The translations under genes and the position numbers were made by a program. Below, piece after piece: positions 41,650-50,569 of a stretch of 64,000 bases of DNA; within the stretch, counting starts at the first letter, position 1; each line of letters begins with the position of its first letter. The notes beneath the pieces were generated by a model that did not search any database, was not told where the DNA came from, and worked only from the letters and a program-made list of their open reading frames with translations. Source of the DNA: Zoogloea oryzae (GTDB lineage Bacteria > Pseudomonadota > Gammaproteobacteria > Burkholderiales > Rhodocyclaceae); NCBI RefSeq assembly GCF_030161255.1, contig NZ_BSPX01000011.1, positions 1 to 64,000 of the forward strand, written 5' to 3'.

Positions 41650-42429
41650 TCAGGGCGTGCCCGGAAGAATGCCGAGGGCCTTGAGGGAGGCCTTGGTCAG
41701 CGCCGGTCGCAAGGCCAGATCGGCCGGATTGCGAACAGTGATGTTGGTCGCGAAGACCCAGGTGTCGTCCGGGGTTTCCACGTAGCCCACGTACCAGCCG
41801 ATCTGCGGCGTGGCGCGGGCGGCCCAGCCGGTCTTGGCGTAGAGGGCGTAGGCCGGCGTGCGCTCGGCGAGCATCACGGCCTTGAGGGTGGCGTAGTGCC
41901 CGGCACTGAAGGGCAGCTGCTGGCGGATAACCTGCTTGAGAAAGGCCACCTGCTCCTGCGCGCTGATCTGCAGCGAACCATCCAGCCAGAAGGCCGTGGT
42001 GTCGAAGGGCTCGGTGAGCTGGCCGTAGCCGGCGTCGCGGATGTAGCGGCGGTAGGCGTCGTCGCCGACCCGTGCGGCCATCTGCTGGTAGCACCACACG
42101 CAGGACACCCGGAAGGCGCTGGCGAGGGTCTGGTCGCGGTTCCAGTCGGGGATGTCGTGCGGCTGGCCGTCCCACTTGAGCACGCTGTCGGCGGTGATGG
42201 CCTTTTCTTCCAGGGCGATCAGGGTATTGAAGACCTTGAAGGTGGACGCACAGGCAAAGCGCTGCGCCGCCCGGGCGTCGCCGTGGATGAAGCTGTGGCC
42301 GTCGCTCAGCGCGCTCACCACCAGCGTCCCCTCGACTTGCTGGCCGGCAAACACCGCAGCGATGCGCGTGTCCTCGGCTGAGGCGCTGTGGGCGAAGGCG
42401 AAAAGGGCAGCACAGACGAGTCGTTTCAC
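41650..42429 (-). CDS. Class D (OXA-type) beta-lactamase
   Basis: 259 aa. Signal peptide 1-18 (FAHSASA-ED). Active-site motifs: STFK (Ser62, Lys65), SxV as SCV (109-111), KTG (199-201), followed by W; WLDGSLQISAQEQVAFL matches the OXA core. The YGN motif is YGQ (135-137), a notable change. Lys65 is the residue carbamylated in class D enzymes. Stand-alone chromosomal-looking gene with no mobile element nearby. Confidence 0.9.
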   Translation of the reverse strand: MKRLVCAALFAFAHSASAEDTRIAAVFAGQQVEGTLVVSALSDGHSFIHGDARAAQRFACASTFKVFNTLIALEEKAITADSVLKWDGQPHDIPDWNRDQTLASAFRVSCVWCYQQMAARVGDDAYRRYIRDAGYGQLTEPFDTTAFWLDGSLQISAQEQVAFLKQVIRQQLPFSAGHYATLKAVMLAERTPAYALYAKTGWAARATPQIGWYVGYVETPDDTWVFATNITVRNPADLALRPALTKASLKALGILPGTP

Positions 42430-42541
42430 GGGACGGGCGCAGGCGTGGCTGGCCCATCATTCTAGCGGTGCGGCGCCCGATGTCGGCCATGAAAACGCCG
42501 CGGTCAGGCGGCGTGGGGTGAAACGACGATCGGGCTGGCGG

Positions 42542-42883
42542 TCAATTGGTGTCGCGGCCTCCGATCGGGCCAAGCTGCTGGTTCAGATCGGACCAGGCCG
42601 ACCCGCCGTAGTAGCTGCCGTAATACGAGCCCGGATAGGTGTCGCCACTGCGGTAAGCCGCGTCGTCCTTCATCATGTCGCTCCGGACCGGGCCTTGCGA
42701 GCCGCCTGCAGCAGTGGGCTCCATGCTGTCGTAGGGATCACTCCCCATCGCCCGATGCTGGCTCATTTCGTAAGAAAAGGCCTGCAGGCTGTCATAAAGA
42801 TCGGCTGCGCCGGCGGGCGCGACGGCCAGAACGCTTCCCATCAGGAATCCGGCACCGATTTTCGCCAAGAGACTCTTTTTCAT
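42542..42883 (-). CDS. Small secreted protein of unknown function
   Basis: 113 aa. Signal peptide (KSLLAKIGAGFLMGSVLAVAPAGA-AD, about 1-26). The mature part is small, polar and rich in Tyr, Ser, Gly and Asp (YPGSYYGSYYGGSAWSDL) with no Cys and no recognised domain. Good AGGA ribosome binding site in the 5' leader. Confidence 0.65.
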   Translation of the reverse strand: MKKSLLAKIGAGFLMGSVLAVAPAGAADLYDSLQAFSYEMSQHRAMGSDPYDSMEPTAAGGSQGPVRSDMMKDDAAYRSGDTYPGSYYGSYYGGSAWSDLNQQLGPIGGRDTN

Positions 42884-43101
42884 GTTGTCCTCCGTTGAGT
42901 GTTCCTCCCTGAAAAAGAGTGGTGGAACGACCCCCGGATCACCCCGGAAACCGCTCCGGACCGCGGACGGGCAGGTTGATGCCCACCCGCGGTGACCACC
43001 GGATCATGCCGCCCGAGGGGCTGGCCTGGATCGGCTTCGGTCACTGTTTCATCATAGTCGACGGATTTACTCAACAAAGGAGAATCGCCACGCCGGGGCG
43101 A

Positions 43102-44067
43102 TCACTTGGCGGCGGTGCGCAGCGGGCCGCTGCCCCGCTCGGGCGGCACCACGTCGTCCAGTGCCAGCAGGGCCAGCACGCCGGCCACCAGCGAGCGGTG
43201 CGCCAGCGGGGTGTTGGCGTACCAGCGGGAGAGATAGCTGCGCAGGCTGCTGCGGGCGTCGTCGGGGTCGAGGTTCATGTAGCCGAGGGCCTGCCAGTTT
43301 TCCGGGTTGCGCTCGAAGAGGGGCAGCAGCAGGTTGGCCAGCACCTCGTTCTTCTCGCGCAGATAGGGGTTATGGCGCAGCTCGTCCTCGTGGGCCTGCA
43401 GCCAGGCGGCCAGCGGCGCGTCGGGGGGCAGGCGGCGGTGGCCTTCGGAGACCAGCAGGTCGAAGAAGCGCCGCAGCCGGTCGGCCTCGCCCGCCCATTC
43501 GGGCCCCGGCGGCTCGGCCTCCCAGCGCTGGGCGAGATGGCGCAGGGTGAACAGGGAGGCCGTCTCGCAGAGGGTTTCCTCGAACCACTGGTTGTCCCGC
43601 CGGGGCGGGCTGCCTGCCGGGTGGGCGTCGTGGTTGGACATCACGTGACACAGCTCGTGGGCGAACTCGTAGGCGTAGAGATGCCAGTTCTCGTCCCGGG
43701 CGTGCAGGCGGATGCGGAACTCGCCGCCGGGCCCGCGGCCGTAGAGCGCCATCGGCGGGCCGTCGGTGTGGGTGACGACGATGGGCGCGGTGAGCCCGCT
43801 CGGCAGGCGCGGCAGCAGTTCGTCGGCGACGGCGTTCAGCACCGTCTCGATGGATTCCTTGCGCCCGCGCCCCCAGCCGCCGCCCTGCACCTGAATGCTC
43901 AGGCCGAGCTTGCGGCCTTGGGATTTCTTGACCGGCACCTCGCCGCCGTCAGCCCAGGCCAGGGAGCACATCACCGAGGCCAGGATGAAGGGCACGCGCA
44001 TGCCCCGCCGCAGCCAGTCGGCCGTGACGGCATCACGGAAGAACGAGCGTCTGCGCTTCCTGTTCAT
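43102..44067 (-). CDS. Putative secreted metallopeptidase-like protein (HExxH)
   Basis: 321 aa; an in-frame ATG at 44001 would give a cleaner signal peptide (VPFILASVMCSLAWA). HELCH at 137-141 with Glu163/164/168 in WFEETLCETAS supplies the HExxH plus third Glu pattern of gluzincins. The rest is not recognised; an acidic helical C-terminal half (DLLVSEGHRRLPPDAPLAAWLQAHEDELR) follows. It could be a DUF-type zinc protein. Convergent neither with nor overlapping its neighbours. Confidence 0.65.
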   Translation of the reverse strand: MNRKRRRSFFRDAVTADWLRRGMRVPFILASVMCSLAWADGGEVPVKKSQGRKLGLSIQVQGGGWGRGRKESIETVLNAVADELLPRLPSGLTAPIVVTHTDGPPMALYGRGPGGEFRIRLHARDENWHLYAYEFAHELCHVMSNHDAHPAGSPPRRDNQWFEETLCETASLFTLRHLAQRWEAEPPGPEWAGEADRLRRFFDLLVSEGHRRLPPDAPLAAWLQAHEDELRHNPYLREKNEVLANLLLPLFERNPENWQALGYMNLDPDDARSSLRSYLSRWYANTPLAHRSLVAGVLALLALDDVVPPERGSGPLRTAAK

Positions 44068-44265
44068 GTCACCCGCGATCCGGCGACGGAGCCGGCCGGA
44101 TGCCCGCCCCTCGTTCCATCATAGATCGCCCCGAAAGAATGCCAAGACGACCGGCAATCCGCCCTCCGAGTGCCAATTAGCACACAAAGTCTCACCCACC
44201 GTGGGCGTTATCATCGGATGTGATCCGTTCTCGTCACACTTTTTCACCTCCGGATCGGCCCCTAG

Positions 44266-45171
44266 ATGATGATCTCCGCCCTTCGCCGCTCCCTTGTCAC
44301 GCTGGCGCTCTGCCTTCCCTGCCTGTCCACGGCCCTCGCCGTCGATGCCCCGCCGACGGCTGCCGAGGCACGCATCGAGGCCGCGGCCCTGGCCGCCCAG
44401 GCTGCCGTGCAGATGGGCCCGCGGGAAATCGAGCTGGGCGACCAGGGCGTGCTCAAGCTGCCCGAAGGCTTTGGCTTCATCCCGAAGGCCGAGGCCCAGG
44501 CGCTGATGGAAGCCCAGGGCAACAAGAACGGCGGAAAGGGTTTCCACGGGCTGGTGGTGAGCCCCGATCTGGCCGGCTTTGTGGCGGTGGAATTCACCCC
44601 CGCCGGTTACGTGAAGGACGAGGAAGCCCGCGACTGGAACGCCGACGAGCTCCTCAAAAACCTCAAGGACGGCACCGAAGCCGCCAACGCCGAGCGTCGC
44701 AGTCGCGGCCTGCCTGAATTCAACGTGGTCGGCTGGGTCGAGGTGCCGAGCTACGACCCCGCCACCCACCGGCTGGTGTGGTCGGTGGCTGCCCGCGCCA
44801 AGGATCCCCAGGGCCGCGGCGACGGGGTCAACTACAACACCTACGTGCTGGGCCGCGAGGGCTACTTCTCGATGAACCTCGTCACCAGCATGGATCGGGT
44901 CGAACTGGAAAAGCCCGCCACACGCGAACTGCTGGCCGCCCTGACCTTCAACGAAGGCAAGCGCTACGCCGACTTCAACGCCGCCACCGACCGCATGGCC
45001 GAGTACGGCCTGGCCGCGCTGGTGGGCGGCATGGCCGCCAAGAAGCTCGGGCTGTTCGCCAGCCTGGGGCTGTTTGTCGCCAAGTTCTGGAAGGTCGGCC
45101 TCCTGGCGATGGTCGGTCTGGGCGCCGGCGCCAGCCGCGTGCTGGGCCGCAAGAAGGACACCACGCCCTGA
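44266..45171 (+). CDS. DUF2167 family membrane protein
   Basis: 301 aa. Signal peptide (SLVTLALCLPCLSTALA), then the DUF2167 core: IELGDQGVLKLPEGFGFIPKAEAQALM, GLVVSPDLAGFVAVEFTPAGYVKDEEARDWNADELLKNL, VVGWVEVPSYDPATHRLVWSVAA and LGREGYFSMNLVTS. C-terminal TM helix about 270-290. Family function is unknown. A strong terminator follows, so it is probably not in an operon with the M50 protease gene. Confidence 0.85.
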   Translation: MMISALRRSLVTLALCLPCLSTALAVDAPPTAAEARIEAAALAAQAAVQMGPREIELGDQGVLKLPEGFGFIPKAEAQALMEAQGNKNGGKGFHGLVVSPDLAGFVAVEFTPAGYVKDEEARDWNADELLKNLKDGTEAANAERRSRGLPEFNVVGWVEVPSYDPATHRLVWSVAARAKDPQGRGDGVNYNTYVLGREGYFSMNLVTSMDRVELEKPATRELLAALTFNEGKRYADFNAATDRMAEYGLAALVGGMAAKKLGLFASLGLFVAKFWKVGLLAMVGLGAGASRVLGRKKDTTP

Positions 45172-45261
45172 TGTGAGCGATTTCGCCGCCAGTCGAGAAC
45201 TTGCCCGCAAGCGGCATGTCCAGGAGAATCCACTGGCAAACTAATTCGGCATCTCGGATGA

Positions 45262-45284
45262 ACGGCCCTGCACGGGCCGTTTTT
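45262..45284 (+). terminator. Intrinsic terminator after the DUF2167 gene
   Basis: 7-bp stem ACGGCCC (45262-45268) / GGGCCGT (45274-45280), 5-base loop, then TTTT. It lies only 6 bases before the M50 protease start, so that gene needs its own promoter or readthrough. Confidence 0.8.
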
Positions 45285-45289
45285 CATGG

Positions 45290-46012
45290 ATGCGCCCGGT
45301 CATGAAACTCCTCCTGCTTCTCCTCGGCGGCGCCAAGTTCGGCAAGCTGCTCACCACCGCCGGCACCATGCTGCTGTCCATCGGCGCCTACGCCCTGATC
45401 TGGGGCTGGCGTTACGCCGCCGGCTTCGTCGCGCTGATCTTCTGCCACGAGATGGGCCACTACCTGGCCGCCCGCCGGCGCGGCCTCAACGTGGGCGCGC
45501 CCACCTTCATCCCCTTCCTCGGCGCGTGGATCGAGCTGAAGGAGCAGCCCATGAACGCCGAGACCGAAGCCTACGTGGCGATGGCCGGCCCCCTGGCCGG
45601 CACCGCCGCCTCGCTGCTGTGCTATTTCGTGGCCCGCTCGGAAGGCAGCGACCTGCTGCTGGCACTGGCCTATTCGGGCTTCTTCCTCAACCTGTTCAAC
45701 CTGATCCCGGTGCCACCCCTCGACGGCGGGCGGATGACCGGCGTGGTGTCGCCGAAGTTCTGGCTCGTCGGCGCGCCGGTGCTGATCGGGATCTTCCTGT
45801 GGCGCCCCAGCCCGATGCTGGTGCTCGTCGCCCTGCTGGCCGCCCCCCACATGTGGCGCGCCTTCCGCGGCGAGGCCGCGCCAGCCCCCGGCTACTACGA
45901 CACCCCACCGGCCAAGCGCATCGAATACGCCGTGCTCTACCTGGGCCTGACCGCCTGGCTGGCCGTGATGACCCACGACGTGCACGAGATGCTGGCCGCC
46001 GTGCGCGGCTGA
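45290..46012 (+). CDS. Site-2 protease family (M50) membrane metalloprotease
   Basis: 240 aa. HExxH as HEMGH (53-57) in a TM helix and the second motif NLFNLIPVPPLDGGRM (about 137-152) with its Asp, both essential for the intramembrane zinc site; further TM helices to about 225. No PDZ domain. ATG 45290 or 45302. Intramembrane proteolysis of an unknown substrate; similar stand-alone M50 proteins occur next to DUF2167 genes. Confidence 0.9.
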   Translation: MRPVMKLLLLLLGGAKFGKLLTTAGTMLLSIGAYALIWGWRYAAGFVALIFCHEMGHYLAARRRGLNVGAPTFIPFLGAWIELKEQPMNAETEAYVAMAGPLAGTAASLLCYFVARSEGSDLLLALAYSGFFLNLFNLIPVPPLDGGRMTGVVSPKFWLVGAPVLIGIFLWRPSPMLVLVALLAAPHMWRAFRGEAAPAPGYYDTPPAKRIEYAVLYLGLTAWLAVMTHDVHEMLAAVRG

Positions 46013-46099
46013 CACCTCACCGCTGCTCGATGGACGTGGACTAAGCAAGGCCCCGATCCTATGCTGAACGGAAGACATCCCGTCTTCCGAGGATCGCCC

Positions 46100-46426
46100 A
46101 TGCAAGCCCGCCGCCGGCCCTCCGCCGGCCTCGTCGCCATCGCCCTCTCCTGCTCCGCCGCCCTGCTTGCGGGCGGCTGCACCACCGTCGTGATCCACAG
46201 CGACGGAGTGGTGAAAAGCGAATCCCGCTTCGGCATCCTCCACCTGAATCTCGATCCCGGACGCACCACCGCCGTTGCGGTGACCAGTGTCGGCATCGCG
46301 TCCCTTCCCGGCAGCACGGCCATCGGCTACACCCGGTGGCGGGGCGTCGGGCTACCGGCAGTGGAAGGCGATCGCTGCCTGCTGGTCACCTTTGACTCAC
46401 CCCAACAGTCTGGAGCGGAAGAATGA
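46100..46426 (+). CDS. Small putative lipoprotein
   Basis: 108 aa from ATG 46100, chosen for its GAGG seven bases upstream; ATG 46061 is in frame but has no such site. Lipobox LAGG-C (about 33). No recognised domain; mature part IHSDGVVKSESRFGILHLNL. Overlaps the next lipoprotein gene by 4 bases. Confidence 0.65.
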   Translation: MQARRRPSAGLVAIALSCSAALLAGGCTTVVIHSDGVVKSESRFGILHLNLDPGRTTAVAVTSVGIASLPGSTAIGYTRWRGVGLPAVEGDRCLLVTFDSPQQSGAEE

Positions 46427-47073
46427 ACACAAGAATCCCGCAATCCCCCCTCACCCTTGCCGCCGTAACGCTATGCCTCGCCGGCTGCGTGAGCGTGCCG
46501 ATGGCCCCGCTGGTGTATGGCTCGAAGACGGTGGGCGGGCTGGATATTTCAACCACCACCAGCACAACCAACCCGGGCGTGAGCATCTCCATCGGCTACA
46601 AACGCGACGACGTGGCGCTGGTTCCGGTGGCGGTGCTGAAGAACAAGGGGCAGCCGGTCGGCAGTGATGGCAAGGGCGGCGAGCATATCCTGATCGTCCA
46701 CGGTGACGACGCCAACGCCGACGCTTCCGATGGCGGCAAGGACACCAAAGGAGCTTCCGATCCCGGCAACCGGAAGAAGGATTCCATGTCGGTGTTCGGC
46801 AGTTTCGAGGGCCGCGGGATGGCGAGCGCTGACGCCACCAGCGCCCAGGCCGTGGCCGCAAACTACTTCTCGACAGGAATCGCCGCCCAGCACCTGGCCG
46901 CCGGCATTGGTCGCGCTGCGGCAGCCGACCAGATCCGGCGGTGTTTCGAGGCGGTGCGGGACATCGCGGACAAGCTCCCCGCTGATAAACAGGACACCTT
47001 CCGTGAGAAAGGGCTGACTGCCTGCAGCGAGGCCGGCAAGCCGCCCTCCACCGCGGAGACGGGCAAGAAGTAG
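46423..47073 (+). CDS. Putative lipoprotein of unknown function
   Basis: 216 aa. Lipobox CLAGC (about 18-22) after a signal peptide. The mature protein shows SKTVGGLDISTTTSTTNPGVSISIGYKRDDVALVPVAVLK, a low-complexity DGKGG/DDANADASDGGKD linker and a helical C-terminus (VAANYFSTGIAAQHLAAGIGRAAAAD). Coupled to the preceding lipoprotein by an ATGA overlap. Function not recognised. Confidence 0.65.
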   Translation: MNTRIPQSPLTLAAVTLCLAGCVSVPMAPLVYGSKTVGGLDISTTTSTTNPGVSISIGYKRDDVALVPVAVLKNKGQPVGSDGKGGEHILIVHGDDANADASDGGKDTKGASDPGNRKKDSMSVFGSFEGRGMASADATSAQAVAANYFSTGIAAQHLAAGIGRAAAADQIRRCFEAVRDIADKLPADKQDTFREKGLTACSEAGKPPSTAETGKK

Positions 47074-47085
47074 GCGTCCGCCAAC

Positions 47086-47113
47086 GACAAACGGCGCCGA
47101 AGCGCCGTCTGTC
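47086..47113. terminator. Hairpin between convergent lipoprotein and icmF genes
   Basis: 12-base arms GACAAACGGCGC (47086-47097) and GCGCCGTCTGTC (47102-47113), one mismatch, CGAA loop. It lies between two convergent stops and can act in both directions, though T runs are weak. Confidence 0.55.
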
Positions 47114-47151
47114 GTGTCTCCCCCTCCCGGAAGCGGGGAGGGCGTGGCGGC

Positions 47152-50100
47152 TTACATGCTCCGCCGGTACTGACCACCCACGTCGTACAGCGCGGTGGTG
47201 ATCTGGCCCAGGGAGCAGTACTTCACCGCATCCACCAGCACCGCGAAGACGTTGCCGTTTTCGATGACTGTCTGCTTGAGCTTGGCGAGCCACTTGGGCG
47301 CTTCCTCGGCGTTGCGGGCCTGGAAGTCGGCCAGGCGCTGGAGCTGGCTCTGCTTTTCGTCTTCACTGGAGCGGGCCAGCTCGATTTCCTGCTGGGCCAT
47401 GCCCTTCGGGTTGAGGAAGGTATTGACGCCGATGATCGGGTAGGAGCCATCGTGCTTCTTGTGCTCGTAGTAGAGCGACTCTTCCTGGATCTTGCCGCGC
47501 TGGAAGCCGGTTTCCATCGCGCCCAGCACGCCACCGCGGGAGCTGATGGCCTCGAACTCCTTGAGCACCGCTTCTTCGACGAGGTCGGTGAGTTCCTCGA
47601 TGATGAAGGCGCCCTGGTTGGGGTTCTCGTTGTTGGCGAGGCCCCATTCGCGGTTGATGATGAGCTGGATCGCCATCGCCCGGCGCACGGATTCCTCGGT
47701 CGGGGTGGTGATCGCTTCGTCGTAGGCGTTGGTGTGCAGCGAGTTGCAGTTGTCGTAGATGGCGATCAGCGCCTGCAGCGTGGTGCGGATGTCGTTGAAG
47801 TCCATCTCCTGGGCGTGCAGCGAGCGGCCGGAGGTCTGGATGTGGTACTTCAGCTTCTGGCTGCGCTCGTTGGCGCCGTACTTGTTCTTCATCGCCACGG
47901 CCCAGATGCGGCGGGCGACGCGGCCGATCACCGAGTATTCCGGGTCCATGCCGTTGCTGAAGAAGAAGCTCAGGTTGGGCGCGAAGTCGTCGATGTGCAT
48001 GCCGCGGGCGAGGTAGCTCTCGACATACGTGAAGCCGTTGGACAGCGTGAAGGCCAGCTGGCTGATCGGGTTCGCGCCGGCTTCGGCGATGTGGTAGCCG
48101 GAGATCGACACCGAGTAGAAGTTCTGCACCTTGTTATGGACGAAGAACTCCTGGATGTCGCCCATCATCTTGAGGGCGAACTCGGTCGAGAAGATGCAGG
48201 TGTTCTGACCCTGGTCTTCCTTCAGGATGTCGGCCTGCACGGTGCCGCGCACGGTGGCGAGCACCCATTCGCGGATCTTCTGGTATTCGTCGTCGGTGGC
48301 GTCGCGGCCGTTCTGCGCCTTGAACTTGGCGAGCTGCTGCTCCAGCGCGGTGTTGAAGAACATCGCCAGAATGATCGGCGCCGGGCCGTTGATGGTCATC
48401 GACACGGAGGTGGTCGGGTTGACCAGGTCGAAGCCGTCGTACAGCACCTTCATGTCGTCCAGCGTGGCGATGGACACGCCGGAGTTGCCGATCTTGCCGT
48501 AGATGTCCGGACGCGGATCCGGGTCGCAGCCGTACAGCGTGACCGAGTCGAAGGCGGTGGAGAGGCGATGCGCGGGCATGCCTTCGGAAACCTTCTTGAA
48601 GCGGCGGTTGGTACGGAAGGCGTCGCCTTCGCCGGCGAACATCCGGGTCGGGTCTTCACCTTCGCGCTTGAAGGCGAACACGCCGGCGGTGAAGGGGAAG
48701 GAGCCGGGGACGTTTTCCTTCATCAGGAAGCGCAGGGTCTCGCCGTCATCCTCGAAGCGCGGCAGGGCGACCTTGCGGATCTTGCTGCCCGAGAGGGATT
48801 CGGTGGTGAGGACGGTGCGGATTTCCTTGTCGCGGATCTTCACCACGTACTCGTCGGCCGAATACAGCTCGACGGTCTTCGGCCACATGTCGAGGAGCTT
48901 GCGGCTGGTGGCGGTGAGCTCGCCGTCCTTCCACTCGATGAGTTCGGCAAAGCTGCCGGCGTCCTTCTTGCAGCCTTCGAAGAGCTGCTTGGAGATGCGC
49001 AGGGCCTGACGTTCGCGGGCGACGCGGGCCTGCTCCGACGTGTGCTTGTGGTAGCCACGCACGGTGTCGGCGATCTCGGCCAGGTAACGGGTGCGCTCGG
49101 CCGGGACGATGGCACGGCCGCGGCTGGAGGCCTTCACCGCCACGATGGGCAGCTTGGCGCCGTGCAGCTTGAGGCCCTTGGCGGCGAGCGCCGGGGCCAG
49201 CGCCTGGTAGAGCGCGGTCACGCCGTCGTCGTTGAAGCGGGCAGCCATGGTGCCGAACACCGGCATCTCGTCGGTGTTCTGGTTGAACAGCTCGCGGTTG
49301 CGCTGGTACTGCTTGCGTACGTCGCGCAGGGCGTCTTCCGCGCCCTTGCGGTCGAACTTGTTGATGGCCACGAAATCGGCGAAGTCGAGCATGTCGATCT
49401 TCTCGAGCTGGCTGGCAGCGCCGAATTCGGGGGTCATCACGTACAGCGACACATCGACGAAGGGGACGATGGCGGCATCGCCCTGGCCAATGCCGGAGGT
49501 TTCGACGATCACGAGATCGAAACCGGCCAGCTTGGTGGCGGCGATGACTTCGGGGAGGGAGACGGAAACTTCCTTGCCGGTGTCGCGGGTGGCCAGCGAA
49601 CGCATGAAGATGTTCGGATGCTCGATGGCATTCATGCGGATGCGGTCGCCCAGCAGCGCCCCGCCGGTGCGCTTGCGCGACGGGTCGATGGAGATGATCG
49701 CAAGCTTGAGCTGGTCGTTCTGGTCGAGGCGGAAGCGGCGCACCAGCTCGTCGGTGAGGCTGGACTTGCCGGCGCCGCCAGTGCCGGTGATGCCCAGCGC
49801 CGGGGTCTTGAGGCTCTTGGCGGCCTCGATGACCGCGGTCTTGACGGCGTCCGGGTAGGCGCCGTTTTCAAGGCCGGTGATGATCTTCGCGAGCACGCGG
49901 CGATCGCCCGACTTGAGCGCGGCCACCACGGCGTCGGCGCCTTGCGGGCCGGAGTGGGACAGGTCCTGGTCGCACTTCTCGACGAGGTCGTTGATCATGC
50001 CCTGGAGGCCCAGCACCGCGCCGTCTTCGGGCGAGTAGATGCGGGTGACGCCGTAGTCGTGGAGCTCCTTGATCTCGGCCGGGACGATCACGCCGCCACC

Positions 50101-50418
50101 GCCGCCGAAGACCTTGATGTTCTCGCCGCCGTTCTCGCGCAGCAGGTCGATCATGTACTTGAAGAACTCGACGTGGCCGCCCTGGTACGAGGTGATGGCG
50201 ATACCCTGCACGTCTTCCTGGAGCGCCGCGTTGACGATCTCGCCCACCGAGCGGTTGTGGCCGAGGTGGATCACCTCGGAGCCGGTGGACTGGAGAATCC
50301 GCCGCATGATGTTGATGGACGCATCATGTCCATCGAAAAGTGCTGCGGCAGTGACGAAACGCACCTTGTTCTTGGGCTTATAGGCGACGAGTTTCTTGGC
50401 AACGCTCAGGTCGGTCAT
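47152..50418 (-). CDS. icmF: Fused acyl-CoA mutase IcmF (B12-binding + G-protein chaperone + mutase)
   Basis: 1088 aa, the normal IcmF size. B12-binding domain 18-150 with FDGHDASINIMRR (His31 the cobalt-ligand position) and SYQGGH; MeaI-type GTPase about 205-500 with Walker A GTGGAGKSS (212-220), ETSGIGQGD and AINKFDRKGAEDAL; methylmalonyl-CoA-mutase-type barrel about 520-1088 with YGCDPDPRPDIYGKIGNSGVSIATLDDM, SMTINGPAPIILAMF and AEAGANPISQLAF. It interconverts isobutyryl- and butyryl-CoA (or isovaleryl/pivalyl). Divergent AraC gene may regulate it. GGGGGAG site before ATG. Confidence 0.93.
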   Translation of the reverse strand: MTDLSVAKKLVAYKPKNKVRFVTAAALFDGHDASINIMRRILQSTGSEVIHLGHNRSVGEIVNAALQEDVQGIAITSYQGGHVEFFKYMIDLLRENGGENIKVFGGGGGVIVPAEIKELHDYGVTRIYSPEDGAVLGLQGMINDLVEKCDQDLSHSGPQGADAVVAALKSGDRRVLAKIITGLENGAYPDAVKTAVIEAAKSLKTPALGITGTGGAGKSSLTDELVRRFRLDQNDQLKLAIISIDPSRKRTGGALLGDRIRMNAIEHPNIFMRSLATRDTGKEVSVSLPEVIAATKLAGFDLVIVETSGIGQGDAAIVPFVDVSLYVMTPEFGAASQLEKIDMLDFADFVAINKFDRKGAEDALRDVRKQYQRNRELFNQNTDEMPVFGTMAARFNDDGVTALYQALAPALAAKGLKLHGAKLPIVAVKASSRGRAIVPAERTRYLAEIADTVRGYHKHTSEQARVARERQALRISKQLFEGCKKDAGSFAELIEWKDGELTATSRKLLDMWPKTVELYSADEYVVKIRDKEIRTVLTTESLSGSKIRKVALPRFEDDGETLRFLMKENVPGSFPFTAGVFAFKREGEDPTRMFAGEGDAFRTNRRFKKVSEGMPAHRLSTAFDSVTLYGCDPDPRPDIYGKIGNSGVSIATLDDMKVLYDGFDLVNPTTSVSMTINGPAPIILAMFFNTALEQQLAKFKAQNGRDATDDEYQKIREWVLATVRGTVQADILKEDQGQNTCIFSTEFALKMMGDIQEFFVHNKVQNFYSVSISGYHIAEAGANPISQLAFTLSNGFTYVESYLARGMHIDDFAPNLSFFFSNGMDPEYSVIGRVARRIWAVAMKNKYGANERSQKLKYHIQTSGRSLHAQEMDFNDIRTTLQALIAIYDNCNSLHTNAYDEAITTPTEESVRRAMAIQLIINREWGLANNENPNQGAFIIEELTDLVEEAVLKEFEAISSRGGVLGAMETGFQRGKIQEESLYYEHKKHDGSYPIIGVNTFLNPKGMAQQEIELARSSEDEKQSQLQRLADFQARNAEEAPKWLAKLKQTVIENGNVFAVLVDAVKYCSLGQITTALYDVGGQYRRSM

Positions 50419-50569
50419 GCTGTCTCCCCCAACTCATGTTTATCAGTCCTTGAATGGTAGAAGGCCGCCCACGCCTTTGCCATTGCCGTTGTCGACGGGA
50501 TTCGTGCAAAATCCGCCAAACGGCAGGCAGCGTCGCCAGCCCTGACTCCACCGGATCGGAGAACCCCCT

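Noticed and set aside
47452..50460. 1000-codon plus-strand frame opposite icmF
   Set aside because: Low-complexity Val/Glu/His/Gly-rich shadow of the IcmF gene; no motifs or ribosome binding site.
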